Positions 27,919 through 28,608 of a DNA stretch of 28,608 nt are shown piece after piece. The stretch is from assembly GCA_964348615.1 (NCBI GenBank), contig CAYGDE010000005.1, positions 1-28,608 of the forward strand. The letters run 5' to 3'. The stretch comes from DATIHT01 sp964348615 (GTDB lineage: Bacteria; Patescibacteriota; Microgenomatia; Curtissbacterales; GWA2-41-24). The translations under genes and the position numbers were made by a program. Under the pieces are notes generated by a model. The model was not told where the DNA came from. It made no database searches and saw only the letters and a list, made by a program, of their open reading frames with translations. Numbering within the stretch: position 1 is the first letter of the stretch; the number at the start of each line of letters is the position of its first letter.

Positions 27919-28608
27919 TTAGATCCTAAAGAACTTTTTGAACTTTTCCCAAGGATATGTATTTATTATGTCTTGGGGTGTTGCCCAGCCGCGACGGGCA
28001 ACAGAAACTCCGTAGCGCATATTATTCATATGTTCTAGCTTGTGCGCGTCGGTATTTATTATAAATCTTACGCCATATTTTTTGGCTTCACGAACCAGAG
28101 TATCTGTTAAATCCAATCTCTGCGAGTGAGCATTAATTTCCAAAAGAGTATTAGTTTTAGAGCAGGCTCTGAACACTGCCGGCCAATGGGCGTCTGAAGA
28201 CTCCCGGTGGTTTAACAGACGATTAGTTGGATGAGAAATTACCTGCACATATGGAGAATTAATAGCAACCATTAACCTTTTGGTTATTGAATTCTTGTCT
28301 TGACGATGGCTCGAGTGGATTCCAGCAATTGACCCATCTAACAACTTTAAACCTTCTTCCGGGACAGAAAGCTGGCCATTTTGTAATATGTCTATTTCGA
28401 GTAAATTTAGTACTTTAATATCTTTACTCGAAGACTTTATTTGTTCGATTTTGTCTTTTCTCTTTTTTATTAAATTAACAATTTGATCTTTTGTATGAGT
28501 GGATACTCCTGGTGAATGGTCGGATAAGCCTACATATTGGTAATTTAGGTCTTTTGCTGCTTTAACAATTTCTTCCATTGTGCCTGTTCCTAAATCATGG
28601 CTTGGCTC
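27919..28608 (-). CDS. PHP domain of a PolX-like protein, 5' end beyond the window
   Basis: The open frame continues to the right edge, so the N terminus is missing and the ATG at 28578 is internal. The visible 230 residues match the C-terminal PHP phosphoesterase of family X DNA polymerases: LSDHSPG, EIDIL, DGSIAGIHSSH, TKRLMVAI, VISHPTNRLLNHR, LEINAHSQRLDL, NTDAHKLEHM, then MRYGVSVARRGWATPQDIINT. Metal-ligand His and Asp residues of the later motifs are kept; the first HxH motif must lie outside. In PolX this domain gives 3'-5' exonuclease or AP-endonuclease type activity in base-excision repair. Whether a polymerase domain precedes it cannot be seen; a stand-alone PHP protein is the alternative. 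Confidence 0.82.
   Translation of the reverse strand, partial: EPSHDLGTGTMEEIVKAAKDLNYQYVGLSDHSPGVSTHTKDQIVNLIKKRKDKIEQIKSSSKDIKVLNLLEIDILQNGQLSVPEEGLKLLDGSIAGIHSSHRQDKNSITKRLMVAINSPYVQVISHPTNRLLNHRESSDAHWPAVFRACSKTNTLLEINAHSQRLDLTDTLVREAKKYGVRFIINTDAHKLEHMNNMRYGVSVARRGWATPQDIINTYPWEKFKKFFRI

Noticed and set aside
27811..28038. Plus-strand open frame of 75 codons between lemA and the PHP gene
   Set aside because: It starts at a TTG inside lemA, covers the lemA promoter and runs antisense into the conserved end of the PHP gene. No family is recognisable.
1..28608. Recoded TGA (Gly) as in Gracilibacteria
   Set aside because: TGA ends htpX, gatA, gatB, rnhB, pyrE and glycerate kinase exactly where the next conserved gene starts, so it is a normal stop.

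Overview
This window looks like a piece of a Patescibacteria/CPR genome, perhaps Microgenomates. That placement is inferred from style and gene content, not from a marker tree. The DNA is AT-rich and packed, with no gene-free stretch over 300 bases, and genes are often joined by ATGA start/stop overlaps. The content includes a split transketolase, a stand-alone GIY-YIG nuclease, type-2 PyrF, class 1A-like PyrD, LemA and a beta-CASP nuclease. TGA acts as a stop in several tight overlaps, so this is the standard bacterial code and not the TGA=Gly code of Gracilibacteria. The scaffold has a 100-N gap at 21673-21772.

Layout. (1) 1-1290 is a small accessory region: an orphan tRNA 3'-end-like fragment, an unknown gene with a textbook promoter, an intact tRNA-Lys(UUU), a GIY-YIG nuclease gene that touches it, and a broken second copy of the same tRNA upstream of the nuclease. 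(2) 1288-5668 holds typA (leftward) and three rightward genes: an endonuclease/exonuclease/phosphatase-family protein, a glutaredoxin-like protein and a beta-CASP ribonuclease. (3) 5679-13840 is a carbon-metabolism block of two divergent groups. Leftward run a MOFRL-type glycerate kinase, the transketolase N and C halves and an FAD-linked oxidase. Rightward run a ribulose-phosphate-epimerase-like protein lacking its metal histidines, a LOG-like Rossmann protein, a PfkB kinase and a D-2-hydroxyacid dehydrogenase. The shared intergenic region carries an 11-bp inverted repeat and a TACTTAA heptad array. Together they could handle hydroxypyruvate/glycerate/glycolate-type C2-C3 acids and pentose phosphates. 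(4) 13837-16008 holds two unknown small genes, yraN, rnhB and rplS. (5) 16052-22998 is an overlapping leftward run htpX-gatC-gatA(gap)-gatB-dnaE. (6) 23066-23689 is a predicted exported four-cysteine protein. (7) 23734-27820 is a leftward operon lemA-prs-pyrF-pyrE-pyrD-orf93 that supplies PRPP and makes UMP. (8) The PHP domain of a PolX-like protein runs off the right edge.

The strongest cross-cutting signal is regulatory. At about fifteen transcription-unit-head genes a -10-like hexamer ends only 6-10 bases before the start codon, sometimes with a -35 at 17-18 bp or an extended TGn element. This predicts leaderless or nearly leaderless mRNAs as the normal mode here. typA is the exception, with a Shine-Dalgarno sequence and a terminator-like hairpin in its leader.
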